Shown here: positions 1 to 12,603 of the stretch, one piece after another
How positions within the stretch are numbered: the first letter of the stretch is position 1
Layout of the letters: every line of letters begins with the position of its first letter
Source of the DNA: Strigamia acuminata
Lineage: Eukaryota > Arthropoda > Chilopoda > Geophilomorpha > Linotaeniidae
Direction of reading: 5' to 3'
Assembly: GCA_949358305.1 (NCBI GenBank)
Contig: CASHSZ010000013.1
Span: 1 to 52,500 of the forward strand
DNA length: 52,500 nt
The notes under the pieces: model-generated
What the model saw: the letters and a program-made list of their open reading frames with translations, nothing else
Databases searched by the model: none
What the model was told of the DNA's origin: nothing
Made by a program: the position numbers and the translations under genes

Positions 1-768
1 GCACAAACACCACAAGACCAATGTCTCTGAATGTTCAGAAATAGTGTTTAAACCTTAGTAGAAGGCTCCAATGTAAGTTTTAGAAACATTCAACCGATGA
101 TTTGGGAGAATAGACTTTTGATCTCATCACAGTTGACTTAGCACAAACACCACAAAACCAATGTCTCTGAATGTTCAGAAATAGTGTTTAAACCTTAGTA
201 GAAGGCTCCAATGTAAGTTTTAGAAACATTCAACCAATGATTTGGGAGAATAGACTTTTGATCTCATCACAGTTGACTTAGCACAAACACCACAAGACCA
301 ATGTCTCTGAATGTTCAGAAATAGTGTTTAAACCTTAGTAGAAGCCTTCAATGTAAGTTTTAGCAACATCCAAGCAATGATTTGGGAGAATAGACTTTTG
401 ATCTCATCACAGTTGACTTAGCACAAACACCACAAGACCAATGTCTCTGAACGTTCAGAAATAGTGTTTAAACCTTAGTAGAAGCCTTCAATATAAGTTT
501 TAGCAACACCCAAGCATTAAATTTTGAAAAAAAAATTTTGAGCTTATTTCACATCGCAGTTGACTTAGCACAAACACCACAAGACTAATGTCTCTGAATG
601 TTCAGAAATAGTGTTTAAACCTTAGTAGAAGGCTCCAATGTAAGTTTTAGAAACATCCAACCAATGATTTAGGAGAATAGACTTTTGATCTCATCACAGT
701 TGACTTAGCACAAACACCACAAGACCAATGTCTCTGAACGTTCAGAAATAGTGTTTAAACCTTAGTAG
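1..768. repeat. AT-rich 140/147-bp satellite, left block
   Basis: Head-to-tail monomers begin with GCACAAACACCACAAGAC at 1, 141, 281, 421, 568 and 708. Most steps are 140 bp; the step from 421 to 568 is 147 bp because that monomer has a different 3' half (an A-run flanked by TTTTGA, then CACATCGCAG). Each monomer carries the 14-bp palindrome TCTGAACGTTCAGA or its variant with TG in place of the central CG. The block ends where the LTR element inserted. No coding potential seen. Confidence 0.95.
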
Positions 769-2347
769 TGTTGCGAGCAAGAACGCAACAAAAAGGATCT
801 GGAGATTTCACGTTGTTCATCTTCTGAAAGAAAGAAAAGGCTTTTTAATTTTGTTGTCAAGTTTAGATAGATTTTTAACACATATCTGACATGCCCAGTT
901 GGTTTGCCGCTTTGTTGTCACGATCCTGGTAGTTCAAGAGGGTTGTCACTTCGCCTGCCACACCTGGAATGTTTGAAAGTTGTGTTTTTAGTCTTTTGTA
1001 ATTAATTTATGTGTCTTTTTCACGTTTCTGAGTTATTTCTAGTATTTGTAAGTTCTCTCCTGTTTCCAGTTCACTTGCGAAGGAGATAGGCGTGCATCGG
1101 CAAGATGGCCGCCATAGCGCAAGTGAACTGGGAGATGGGAAGAACCTGAAATAAGCACAATTGTAGTTTTTGGTGCTTATTTTGCTTGTGATTTAATTTA
1201 TACTAACTTGTATTGGTGTTTAAGGTAGTCCACAGGTGTCTTGGGTCGCTGGATGGGCGTTGGACATCGTTTGTGAGCGTTTGCGAGCGTCGGGCGTGAG
1301 CGTACGCCTTGCGACGCCTCTCGTGGTCGTGTGGGTCCTGCAAATGAGTTGAATTGGTCGGGTTTCAATGCCCAAGCACTGGGAAAGCTGTACTGACCGT
1401 TCTAAGACGAAGATCCATCGTTGAGAAGGCCTGTGAGTCGCTCGCGACCTTGTTTGGCTCCATTCACGTCATTTTAGCAGTTGCATGGTCGCCATCTTGG
1501 ATTTGGTGCTGCACTGTTGCCCTGTTATTATTTCTTTTGGGGTTTTGAGGAGACCTGGACATAGGGAATATTTACTAGTTATTGTTTGTATAAATTACCA
1601 ATATTAAGGGTTGTTAATCTAAGCTTTTACCTTTGTTATTGTATGGTTGTTACGGGTTAAGGTTTGTGACACTTTGCGCCCTCTTTTGGTGGCAATTGGG
1701 GTTTGGGCTCAGCATTGTGTTTTGAGTGCAGTTAATGTTAGTTTTAGCCTTTGAATTATCTGTTAAGTTTAAGTGAAGTGCTGTTTGCACAGGTCATACT
1801 GTTTTCAAGGTGTTAGGTTAAGTTTTGCCTTTATTTATGTTAAGTTTGACATCTGTTGTCTATATACGGAAACCTTGTTGGCACTATTGTTATTATTCAA
1901 ATCTGTATTGTTTGGTCACTGACATTTATTGTAATCAGGTGACCAGTTGTTAAGAGTAGGTTGCTAAAGAAGCAACTCAGTTGTTATCAGTTGTTAAGTA
2001 TTAAAGCCAGTTGATGTTTTTCCTCCTTCTTTGGATAAATTATTCCTGGGTTTATTTTACTTCAATAAACAGGATGACTTGTGAGTAGAGAGCTTTGCCT
2101 GCTCTCCTCCTCCCTGGGAGCACAGAATTTCTACCCAGCAGCTAAAGAGGTTTTGCCAATCACTTCATCTAAATGCAGTTAGGCCTAGTTTCATGCAGTC
2201 AGGCCTAATCCTTCTTCAAGTTAGGCTTGGGCTCAGAGAAAGGATTTCAGCTTGTTTCATCAACCACTATACAGTCTCGGGCGGTTTCCAGAGTTTGGTG
2301 ACCAATTCGCCAGTCCTCCCCTGTGAGATCCAAGGTTGTTTGCTACA
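769..2347 (+). repeat. 5' LTR of the non-coding element
   Basis: It is 1,579 bp with TG...CA ends and almost identical to 7864-9442; the differences I saw are near 1028 and near 1329. It contains a 14-bp inverted repeat (1066-1079 with 1118-1131) whose loop holds GCAAGATGGCCGCCAT, and an AATAAA near 2064. A 64-codon ORF at 1354-1548 recurs in the 3' LTR simply because the LTR is duplicated; I do not call it a gene. Confidence 0.9.
1066..1131 (+). promoter_or_regulatory. LTR stem-loop with YY1-like core
   Basis: CCAGTTCACTTGCG (1066-1079) is the exact reverse complement of CGCAAGTGAACTGG (1118-1131). The 38-nt spacer contains AAGATGGCCGC, resembling the YY1 consensus (AAGATGGCGGC), inside the near-palindrome ATGGCCGCCAT. 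It is duplicated in the 3' LTR. A promoter or enhancer role is inferred. Confidence 0.4.
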
Positions 2348-5090
2348 GGGAGCTGTTTTTTGGTACCGTGATTCCAGGATTTCGTGCACGTGTGTACAGC
2401 GCGCATGGAAAAGAGGTCATTTGGATGTTCAGCAAGTGATTCAAGTGGGTTGGTGCGTGCCAGTTGGTTCGTTTGTACGGCTGGTTCCGTGAGCGGCCGG
2501 CATCAAGTGCGCACGCCAGAGAGTCACGTGAGAGCGGCCATTGACGTCCTGAGTCTGCCAAGTCAAACACAACGCAATGTGCAAGTTGAACAGCTACAGC
2601 CTGAAAGAAGAAGAACATTTTTAGTTATTAAAGTGTATTTTTGGTGGGCTGTTTTCTGGGTTTTTGATGTGTTCCTTCTGGGGGGAGGGGAAGTGTGCTT
2701 TTTTGTATTTAAGTTAGCGTTTAAGTTTTGCACTCCATATAACTGCTTAAAGCAGGGGAGTTTCTGTTTGAATTAAGTTAGAATTTAGTTTTGCCTTCCT
2801 GTTGTTGAGCTTGTCCAGGAGGTGTCAGTGTGGTGTGTACGAGTCAAGTCAAGCTGAGCGGGACAATGCAATTGTCTTCAAGGAGCTTGTGGTTGCAAGG
2901 TCGCATCATGTGGTTGGCACATCAGGACGATGAAGACGGCTGGACAGTTAGCGGTGCAAGCGGGTTGCTGGTCGGTGCAGACAAGTCAAAGGACAAGTCA
3001 CGCTCCAGTCAACTGAGCATTAACGCCAAGTCGTACGGGAAGGTGGACGCCTGCCGTCAGGGCAGAAAAGAAAGAAGACAAGCTTTGCTTTTATTAGTTT
3101 AGAAAGAAGTTTGTTAAGATTGAGAGTTTTATCCAGGTGCTTTTGCGGTGTTTGGTTTTTTGGTTTTGAAGTTGATACAGGCAGTTATGTTTAACGTTTT
3201 ACTGTGTGAGCAGACTCGGTGCTTTGCGTGGGAGCGACCTGAGAGTATGGTCCCCTTGCTCAAGCAATTTGAGAAAGAGCCACGCTCCTGAATTTTCGAA
3301 ATAAGTTTGGTTATAATATTTTGAAAGGCTGTAAGCACTTGGACACTTCTCTCAGTCTAAAATTTTGTTTGCTTGTGTTTGAAGTTCTTTCTAGCTTTAA
3401 GAGTTGATTAAGTTTTGAGGTCAGGTCTATTGTGAACTGTTAGGTTGACTGACGGCAGATTGGCCATGTTTGAGGCTGATGAGAAGCGGTCCCGCGCTTG
3501 TTTGCTTGTTCTTTCGGTTGTGGCAATCGAGTGGTCGCTCCTTCTCCCCTACTACACTCAGCCAGTTATATTGGGTTGCGTGGGAGAGTGGAGGCGAGGG
3601 ATCCCGTCTCAATGGCCGCCGTGTTTGTCCGCCAGCCTTTCAGTGGACTGACCACATGGAAGAGTGCGTTTTGATTGTATTTTGGGGGACTTCCGTATTA
3701 TTTAGTTGATTGTTTAAGCAGGTGTTAGTGTGTGAGGTTTTTCAGAAGAACCTGTGCGTGGGTTGAGATAAGATAAGCCACACTAGCTGTTTAATTAGAG
3801 AAAGCGGAAATTTAGGAATCAGTCCTCCATTCAGTCTCGTTTGTGATAAAAGGTTTTTGAGAAGTTACTGCTAAGAATTTGTAGATGTTCCCACTTCCAG
3901 CGTGTTGTACCTTTGTTTTAGTGCGTTCACAATTGGTTAGGAAGTTTGGATGCGTTACTGGGTTTGTCATTATTTTCTCGGTGTAAACCTTTTAGTTATA
4001 AGTTAGTTCAGAGTTTTGGGGAAAATTGCTTGTTAAGTTCGCAGCCACCAAGCGTCTTTGCGAGGGCGCTTGTAGATCAGTTGGGTGGGTACCCCCCTTT
4101 TTGGAAAGTTAGTTACTGCATGTTGGGGCTTGTTCAGGGTGAAACGATCGTCCATTAGGGTCAGTCTTTCAAATTCGAGACAATTGATGTTAGTAAGTGC
4201 AGTCTCCACCTTGCACATTGTGTGGTTGGAAGGGGTATAAGGGCGCTTAATTGATCAGATCAGGGTTGTAAGAGCATTTTTCGAGACTCCAAAGTTGTAG
4301 AATTAGATATTAGAGGTTAACAGTCTTTAAATTTATTTTTTATTGAAAGTTGTCTTTATAAGAAATAGAAAGTTACAGATTCGGGTTTTTTTTTGTGCGA
4401 TTAGTTAACCTGCTTGTTCGAGCACCCATTTGGCGCTTAGCCATTTGCGGTTGGCGGAGCAGAGTGCCGCGTTGACGAATGGAACAATGGTTGGTCAGCA
4501 AAGCCAGCGAGAGAGGTAGTGTTTGAGGATGTTTTAGAATTTCATTTTTGGAAAAAGAAACGCAGCACTTCTCTCTCTTTTGAAGACTTGTTGTTCCTGC
4601 GGTTTAAGTTAAGATAGTTTTCCGAATTTGTTTCTTAGGGAATTTAGTTGTAGCATAGTTAAGTAGTCCACTCACAATGGATTCCAGTGTTGTCCCACAC
4701 TCAGTTCTTGGATACATTCTGGGACTGGGGTTCAAAGAGCCAAGGCCTATTGCCTTGCAGTCAGAGTGGCAGTAGGAGAAGAGAGAGGACAATAAGCCCC
4801 GTTGGTTCGGATTAAGGTTAGAAAGAGCCAAAGAGAGATAAGTCTTATTTGTCAAAACAGAAAAGAGAGGTTGTTGAAGTACGCCGATAGGGCGGGGCAT
4901 TCGTCAGTCAACCCTCAAATTCCCAAAGCTGCCTCGTGACGTTGCAATGTGTAACGTGATAAGCATGTGAGATCTCGTTACAAGAGTCGCGTTGGATAGG
5001 GAATTAGCATTAACATGTGAGTGTTGAGTTAACGGTCACTTGCATAGGTTCATTTTGCACTGCTAACCAAAGTCAGTCGAACTGAACAAT

Positions 5091-5276
5091 AGAAAAAGGG
5101 CTTTAGTCGGTTAACAGTTGGTCCGTCGAACCCAGAGTTGGAAAAAATGGCTTTAGTCGGTTAACAGTTGGTCCGTCAAACCCGAAGAAAAAGGTTTTAG
5201 TTGGTTAACGGTGGCCCAACAAACCCAAAGAAAAAGGTTTTAGTTGGTTAACGGTGGCCCAACAAACCCATAGAAA
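5091..5276 (+). repeat. Four-copy hairpin repeat, family 1
   Basis: Four tandem units of about 42-49 bp start near 5091, 5140, 5186 and 5229. Each has an A-run, then TTTAGT(C/T)GGTTAAC, then CCGTC or CCCAAC, then AAACCC. Units 3 and 4 fold as GGTTT...GTTGG / CCAAC...AAACC. It is non-coding and immediately precedes the second hairpin array. Confidence 0.7.
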
Positions 5277-5290
5277 AAGCATTTAGAGAG

Positions 5291-5476
5291 TCTTAAGCGG
5301 ATGATAGTTAAGTCAGTCAGGCTTAAGCAATTAGATGGTCTTAAGCGGATGATAGTTCAGTCCGTCAGGCTTAAGCGAATAAGAGGTTTTTTAAGCGGAT
5401 GATAGTTAAGTCCGTCAGGCTTAAGCGAATTAGAGGTTCTTAAGCGATTGATAGTTTAGTCTATCAGGCTTAAGCA
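5291..5476 (+). repeat. Four-copy hairpin repeat, family 2
   Basis: Four tandem units of about 50 bp start near 5291, 5339, 5390 and 5438. Each begins TTAAGCG and ends GGCTTAAGC, so its ends pair (CTTAAGC with GCTTAAG in most copies). In the fourth copy the interior also pairs perfectly as TGATAG...CTATCA. The unit is unrelated to the preceding array, but both are built from paired ends. Confidence 0.7.
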
Positions 5477-7863
5477 AGCACTTTTGTGCAAGCATTAGGG
5501 TTAGTGAAAGGTTAGGAGCCCAGAAGCAGAGTTCTTTCACTTTCTCGGTTGTTCTAGGACAGGGTACACTCGCCCTTAGTGACAAGGTGCGAGTCCAACA
5601 ACCTTGATGTGAGAAAGGGCCAGGGATTCTATATTCTTTTCTCTTTTAGGCAGAGCCACGCGTTTTTTTTTTGGTTTAGTTTCGTATACTTACTCAAGGT
5701 GCATGGGGTAAAGTTCTTGAGGGTCCTCGTCAGTCGGGGCATGGTTTCGGTCTCGCGGGGGATGGAACGGAACTGTTTTTTGGGCGTGTCGGTTCTCTGG
5801 TGGACACTCGTGTTATTGGACCCAATACACGAGGAGCTAATCGGTTTTAGAGGGTGAACTTCATCACCATACTTTAATTCCTGTTGCTCACGTTCTCCTG
5901 AGCTTCTGAGCACTGTTCAACTTTCGGTCTTGTCCATTGCTCGTCCGAGATGGGCAGTAAACTTTGCCTTGGTACTTAGATTGTGCAAGGAAGTCTTCTC
6001 CTCCTTTGGATCCGGGTTTCTTTTTGCCTATGCATGAGATTGAGTCAGTTAATTCGTCAGATGCGTCAAGCATTGGGAGATGTGCGATCAAAGTTGAGTG
6101 GATCGCAACTTGTTTTCACGCCCCCTCCTACCCAAAGTTTTGAGCAGAGAAGCACAAGTGTTTTTGGCTGAACACAGGTGCACAAGTTTTTTTGGGGTTC
6201 ATGAGAGAAAAGGGCAGAGGTTAGAAATGAAGAGTAAGTCGTGATTTCGAGTCCCCTTGGGCTAGCTTCCAATAGGAGAACGTAGAGGCGACGATATAGT
6301 AGAAATTAGTAATTAGCCTTTTTTGTTAGTGTTTGATTTCGGAGCTTTTTGCGACGAGTCTGACGGTCACACGACCATGGGGTTGAGGTTAGTGGCGTAT
6401 CAGATACTCGCGGAAGTCTTCTGAGATAAAAGCTTAGTTAGTCAAAGGTTAGTTAATTCATAGTTTATACCTTTAAAAGGTGGGTTTCTCTCACAAAGAA
6501 ATTCACAGATGTTGTTTTTTTTCGACCTTTTCTGGCTCCGGCATTAGTGGTTTAAACGCCGTGGCAGCATTCTTCTTCTGTCGGGAGGAAAATGGGTTAT
6601 GATAGGAAGGAAGGTTTAGCTGAGATGTTAGCCAGAGAGAAGGTCGAATGAGGAGAAAGCATTGAGGATAATTCGCGGTGTCAGGGGATACCCCTAGTTT
6701 TTCGTTAAAAAAAAGGAATTATGTGTTGTGCGCTCTTAGATTCAAATTTTTGGCTTGTCTTGTGTTAGTTTAGCAGAGCCCTGCTTGTAGTGGAAAAAAA
6801 TTGAGAAAAGATTTTGTACTACTAGTCGGGTGGGGCACGATTGAAGTTACTTGTCTTAAATTTAAGTGGCCGCTTCTCGTTGTGAGAGTTCTAGAGAGGT
6901 TTGAATGAAGATTTCACTAAGGGAGGGGTTTCGTTTTCTGCAATGTCAACAGGTAACTGTTTTTTAAAAAGTGAGCACAGTTTTCTTGATTTTTCAGGTG
7001 TAGTTAGACTGGGGGTGTGTTCTTTGACATTGCGTATTATTGGTTCCAATTGTTATTTTGGTTCATTACACAGTTTAGTTTAGTTCTTTCTAGTGGAAGA
7101 TATTTAGTTTAAAGGAAATTGGGCACGAGTTTATCTTTGCAGTGAGTTGCCGCCTGAGTGGACGGTCGCTGGCTTGGCTGGTTGTTTATCATCAAGTCGT
7201 GAGTTGATCGCCTGTTTAGGTTGGTCGCTTGGCGTCCCAACGATGAATTGGTTGTTTTTTGCTTAGTTAGATAGGAATCTGCTTTAGCTTTCTGCGGCAT
7301 TTTCGTTTCAGTTTGATGTCAACTTTGGCAGGCTTCCTGAATGGATCAATGGCTGAGCTCAGGTGCTTGCGTAAGTCGGTGTCTTTAGGGGCGAATTTTG
7401 TCTGAGGATTCAAACTACCTCTTAAAGGAAGTGTATGAGAAGTCGGTTCGTTAGTTTAGCTTTAAGGTTATTTGTGGTTTAGTGGTGTCTTGTTGTTGAC
7501 TGACCCCATTGGTTGGGGGTCTCAGTTTCCCAAAGTTGACTGCAGGTCAATCTCTATGGGAGAGACAAGCTCTTTTTTTTGTGATTGTTAGTCGTTTCTT
7601 TGTATTACGAGTTGCAGGTTAGAGTCCGGTTATTTTGCAGTATGTCTAGGATCTTCTCGTTTCAGGGGACCCGCTCCTGTTCATGTTAATGTATTGTTAA
7701 CAGAAGAGTCAATATATTTTCGATTTGGGAAAAGGGGTTCTATGATTCGTTGTGGATTCTTGCCAAGGGATATAGGCATGGTGAAAGTCAGTATGCTCGG
7801 TCTTTTCTTCATGAATGCGGTTCCTTCAGGGCGGCTGCTCTCTTCTTTTTTGGCCGGCAGCGA

Positions 7864-9442
7864 TGTTGCGAGCAAGAACGCAACAAAAAGGATCTGGAGA
7901 TTTCACGTTGTTCATCTTCTGAAAGAAAGAAAAGGCTTTTTAATTTTGTTGTCAAGTTTAGATAGATTTTTAACACATATCTGACATGCCCAGTTGGTTT
8001 GCCGCTTTGTTGTCACGATCCTGGTAGTTCAAGAGGGTTGTCACTTCGCCTGCCACACCTGGAATGTTTGAAAGTTGTGTTTTTAGTCTTTTGTAATTAA
8101 TTTATGTGTCTTTTTCACGTTTTTGAGTTATTTCTAGTATTTGTAAGTTCTCTCCTGTTTCCAGTTCACTTGCGAAGGAGATAGGCGTGCATCGGCAAGA
8201 TGGCCGCCATAGCGCAAGTGAACTGGGAGATGGGAAGAACCTGAAATAAGCACAATTGTAGTTTTTGGTGCTTATTTTGCTTGTGATTTAATTTATACTA
8301 ACTTGTATTGGTGTTTAAGGTAGTCCACAGGTGTCTTGGGTCGCTGGATGGGCGTTGGACATCGTTTGTGAGCGTTTGCGAGCGTCGGGCGTGAGCGTAC
8401 GCCTTGCGACGCCTCTCGTGGTTGTGTGGGTCCTGCAAATGAGTTGAATTGGTCGGGTTTCAATGCCCAAGCACTGGGAAAGCTGTACTGACCGTTCTAA
8501 GACGAAGATCCATCGTTGAGAAGGCCTGTGAGTCGCTCGCGACCTTGTTTGGCTCCATTCACGTCATTTTAGCAGTTGCATGGTCGCCATCTTGGATTTG
8601 GTGCTGCACTGTTGCCCTGTTATTATTTCTTTTGGGGTTTTGAGGAGACCTGGACATAGGGAATATTTACTAGTTATTGTTTGTATAAATTACCAATATT
8701 AAGGGTTGTTAATCTAAGCTTTTACCTTTGTTATTGTATGGTTGTTACGGGTTAAGGTTTGTGACACTTTGCGCCCTCTTTTGGTGGCAATTGGGGTTTG
8801 GGCTCAGCATTGTGTTTTGAGTGCAGTTAATGTTAGTTTTAGCCTTTGAATTATCTGTTAAGTTTAAGTGAAGTGCTGTTTGCACAGGTCATACTGTTTT
8901 CAAGGTGTTAGGTTAAGTTTTGCCTTTATTTATGTTAAGTTTGACATCTGTTGTCTATATACGGAAACCTTGTTGGCACTATTGTTATTATTCAAATCTG
9001 TATTGTTTGGTCACTGACATTTATTGTAATCAGGTGACCAGTTGTTAAGAGTAGGTTGCTAAAGAAGCAACTCAGTTGTTATCAGTTGTTAAGTATTAAA
9101 GCCAGTTGATGTTTTTCCTCCTTCTTTGGATAAATTATTCCTGGGTTTATTTTACTTCAATAAACAGGATGACTTGTGAGTAGAGAGCTTTGCCTGCTCT
9201 CCTCCTCCCTGGGAGCACAGAATTTCTACCCAGCAGCTAAAGAGGTTTTGCCAATCACTTCATCTAAATGCAGTTAGGCCTAGTTTCATGCAGTCAGGCC
9301 TAATCCTTCTTCAAGTTAGGCTTGGGCTCAGAGAAAGGATTTCAGCTTGTTTCATCAACCACTATACAGTCTCGGGCGGTTTCCAGAGTTTGGTGACCAA
9401 TTCGCCAGTCCTCCCCTGTGAGATCCAAGGTTGTTTGCTACA
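7864..9442 (+). repeat. 3' LTR of the non-coding element
   Basis: It is 1,579 bp, the same length and nearly the same sequence as 769-2347, ending GCTACA directly before the GTAG target-site duplication and the resumption of the satellite. Confidence 0.9.
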
Positions 9443-11940
9443 GTAGAAGGCTCCAATGTAAGTTTTAGAAACATCCAACCAATGATTTGGGAGAATAGAC
9501 TTTTGATCTCATCACAGTTGACTTAGCACAAACACCACAAGACCAATGTCTCTGAATGTTCAGAAATAGTGTTTAAACCTTAGTAGAAGCCTTCAATGTA
9601 AGTTTTAGCAACATCCAAGCAATGATTTGGGAGAATAGACTTTTGATCTCATCACAGTTGACTTAGCACAAACACCACAAGACCAATGTCTCTGAACGTT
9701 CAGAAATAGTGTTTAAACCTTAGTAGAAGCCTTCAATATAAGTTTTAGCAACACCCAAGCATTAAATTTTGAAAAAAAAATTTTGAGCTTATTTCACATC
9801 GCAGTTGACTTAGCACAAACACCACAAGACTAATGTCTCTGAATGTTCAGAAATAGTATTTAAACCTTAGTAGAAGGCTCCAATGTAAGTTTTAGAAACA
9901 TCCAACCAATGATTTGGGAGAATAGACTTTTGATCTCATCACAGTTGACTTAGCACAAACACCACAAGACCAATGTCTCTGAACGTTCAGAAATAGTGTT
10001 TAAACCTTAGTAGAAGGCTCCAATGTAAGTTTTAGAAACATCCAACCAATGATTTGGGAGAATAGACTTTTGATCTCATCACAGTTGACTTAGCACAAAC
10101 ACCACAAGACCAATGTCTCTGAACGTTCAGAAATAGTGTTTAAACCTTAGTAGAAGGCTCCAATGTAAGTTTTAGAAACATCCAACCAATGATTTGGGAG
10201 AATAGACTTTTGATCTCATCACAGTTGACTTAGCACAAACACCACAAGACCAATGTCTCTGAACGTTCAGAAATAGTGTTTAAACCTTAGTAGAAGGCTC
10301 CAATGTAAGTTTTAGAAACATCCAACCAATGATTTGGGAGAATAGACTTTTGATCTCATCACAGTTGACTTAGCACAAACACCACAAGACCAATGTCTCT
10401 GAATGTTCAGAAATAGTGTTTAAACATTAGTAGAAGCCTTCAATGTAAGTTTTAGCAACATCCAAGCAATGATTTGGGAGAATAGACTTTTGATCTCATC
10501 ACAGTTGACTTAGCACAAACACCACAAGACCAATGTCTCTGAACGTTCAGAAATAGTGTTTAAACCTTAGTAGAAGCCTTCAATATAAGTTTTAGCAACA
10601 CCCAAGCATTAAATTTTGAAAAAAAAATTTTGAGCTTATTTCACATCGCAGTTGACTTAGCACAAACACCACAAGACTAATGTCTCTGAATGTTCAGAAA
10701 TAGTGTTTAAACCTTAGTAGAAGGCTCCAATGTAAGTTTTAGAAACATCCAACCAATGATTTGGGAGAATAGACTTTTGATCTCATCACAGTTGACTTAG
10801 CACAAACACCACAAGACCAATGTCTCTGAACGTTCAGAAATAGTGTTTAAACCTTAGTAGAAGGCTCCAATGTAAGTTTTAGAAACATCCAACCAATGAT
10901 TTGGGAGAATAAACTTTTGATCTCATCACAGTTGACTTAGCACAAACACCACAAGACCAATGTCTCTGAATGTTCAGAAATAGTGTTTAAACCTTAGTAG
11001 AAGCCTTCAATATAAGTTTTAGCAACACCCAAGCATTAAATTTTGAAAAAAAAATTTTGAGCTCATTTCACATCGCAGTTGACTTAGCACAAACACCACA
11101 AGACCAATGTCTCTGAATGTTCAGAAATAGTGTTTAAACCTTAGTAGAAGGCTCCAATGTAAGTTTTAGAAACATCCAACCAATGATTTGGGAGAATAGA
11201 CTTTTGATCTCATCACAGTTGACTTAGCACAAACACCACAAGTCCAATTTCTCTGAATGTTTAGAAATAGTGTTTAAACCTTAGTAGAAGCCTTCAATAT
11301 AAGTTTTAGCAACACCCAAGCAATAAATTTTGAAAAAAAAATTTTGAGCTTATTTCACATCGCAGTTGACTTAGCACAAACACCACAAGACCAATGTCTC
11401 TGAATGTTCAGAAATAGTGTTTAAACCTTAGTAGAAGGCTCCAATGTAAGTTTTAGAAACATCCAATCGATGATTTGGGCGAATAGACTTTTGATCTCAT
11501 CACAGTTGACTTAGCACAAACACCACAAGACCAATGTCTCTGAACGTTCAGAAATAGTGTTTAAACCTTAGTAGAAGGCTCCAATGTAAGTTTTAGAAAC
11601 ATCCAACCAATGATTTGGGAGAATAAACTTTTGATCTCATCACAGTTGACTTAGCACAAACACCACAAGACCAATGTCTCTGAATGTTCAGAAATAGTGT
11701 TTAAACCTTAGTAGAAGCCTTCAATGTAAGTTTTAGCAACATCCAAGCAATGATTTGGGAGAATAGACTTTTGATCTCATCACAGTTGACTTAGCACAAA
11801 CACCACAAGACCAATGTCTCTGAACGTTCAGAAATAGTGTTTAAACCTTAGTAGAAGCCTTCAATATAAGTTTTAGCAACACCCAAGCATTAAATTTTGA
11901 AAAAAAAATTTTGAGCTTATTTCACATCGCAGTTGACTTA
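9443..11940. repeat. AT-rich 140/147-bp satellite, middle block
   Basis: Continuation of the satellite after the LTR element. Monomers of the 140-bp type (ending TGATCTCATCACAGTTGACTTA) and the 147-bp type (ending CACATCGCAGTTGACTTA) are interspersed. Marker variants such as CCAATCGATGATTTGGGCG (11,465) recur at 13,774. After removing the 1,028-bp palindrome insertion (including TSD) the distance is 1,281 bp, exactly six 140-mers plus three 147-mers: a higher-order repeat. Confidence 0.95.
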
Positions 11941-12302
11941 CAAGGGGAGGGCACCAATAAGCTATCACAGATTGTTGTAATATTAAACAAGAAGGATTGT
12001 TATATCATGCTGAATGAGACCCTAAAATAATTTCATTCCATAAACAGCCAACAATGCAAACAATGAGCTGAAAGTTGGCACTATTTTGTCTGTGTATACA
12101 TCAAATCTGAGCAATCAGGCCTAGTGTATGAATACTGTAAACAACAGTTGCTAGGTAAAAAATAGTTCCAAGATCCAAGTTCAATTTTATCATTTGAGAT
12201 TCAATGATGTCATTTCCTCTTTTGATATCACATGACATATGACATCAGAACTTTGTTCAACAACATGACTGTCTTCATGAAGACAATAATAGTTTGTAGT
12301 GG

Positions 12303-12356
12303 TGGTCCAGTGGTTAAGGCAATGGACTAGCTATCTTTCCACACAGGTTCAAATCC
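12303..12356 (+). promoter_or_regulatory. tRNA-like A/B boxes, left arm
   Basis: TGGTCCAGTGG (12303-12313) fits the A-box consensus and GGTTCAAATCC (12346-12356) is a perfect B box. The T-arm stem pairs (ACAGG/CCTGT), but the acceptor and anticodon stems do not, so this is a tRNA-derived internal promoter and not a functional tRNA gene. Confidence 0.6.
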
Positions 12357-12549
12357 TGTTGTGTGTGAAAATTTTTACATTCATTTTTTGTTAAATTTTA
12401 GCAGTTATTTTAATGTTTGTAATTTTATATTTGTTAAAAAATTAAAATTAATCAAATTAAAATTTTCTGAAAACAAATATAAAATTACAAACATTAAAAT
12501 AACTGCTAAAATTTAACAAAAATAAATGTAAAAATTTTCACACTCAACA

Positions 12550-12603
12550 GGATTTGAACCTGTGTGGAAAGATACCTAGTCCATTGCTTTAACCACTGGA
12601 CCA
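12550..12603 (-). promoter_or_regulatory. tRNA-like A/B boxes, right arm
   Basis: Mirror copy in the other arm: B box as GGATTTGAACC (12550-12560) and A box as CCACTGGACCA (12593-12603) on the + strand. If both are active, Pol III would transcribe toward the centre of the palindrome from both arms. Confidence 0.6.

Larger units (their letters stand above)
2348..7863. other. Non-coding interior of the LTR element
   Basis: About 5.5 kb between the LTRs. No ORF exceeds about 130 codons and none resembles a retroelement protein. The composition is G/T-rich on the + strand, with many GTTAG, AGTTT and TTAGTT words. Two short tandem arrays of hairpin-forming units lie at 5091-5276 and 5291-5476. 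I see no other structure. Confidence 0.6.
769..9442 (+). mobile_element. Non-autonomous LTR retrotransposon (LARD-like)
   Basis: Two directly repeated 1,579-bp ends begin TGTTGCG and end GCTACA, giving the canonical TG...CA termini. The flanks carry GTAG on both sides (765-768 and 9443-9446), a target-site duplication inside the satellite. An AATAAA lies near 2064 and 9159 in + orientation, consistent with an LTR polyadenylation signal. The 5.5-kb interior has only short ORFs, and I see no gag knuckle, DTG protease, DDE integrase or YxDD polymerase motif in any frame, so it would depend on proteins supplied in trans. No clear polypurine tract precedes the 3' LTR, and the primer site is uncertain (TGGTACC, about 15 nt after the 5' LTR). 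LTRs differ at about two sites by eye, so the insertion is recent. Superfamily is not assignable. Confidence 0.85.

Noticed and set aside
1354-1548. 64-aa ORF present twice (also 8449-8643)
   Set aside because: It is duplicated only because it lies in the LTR; short, no recognisable domain.
12303-12373. A functional tRNA gene in the palindrome
   Set aside because: A and B boxes fit, but acceptor and anticodon stems do not pair.
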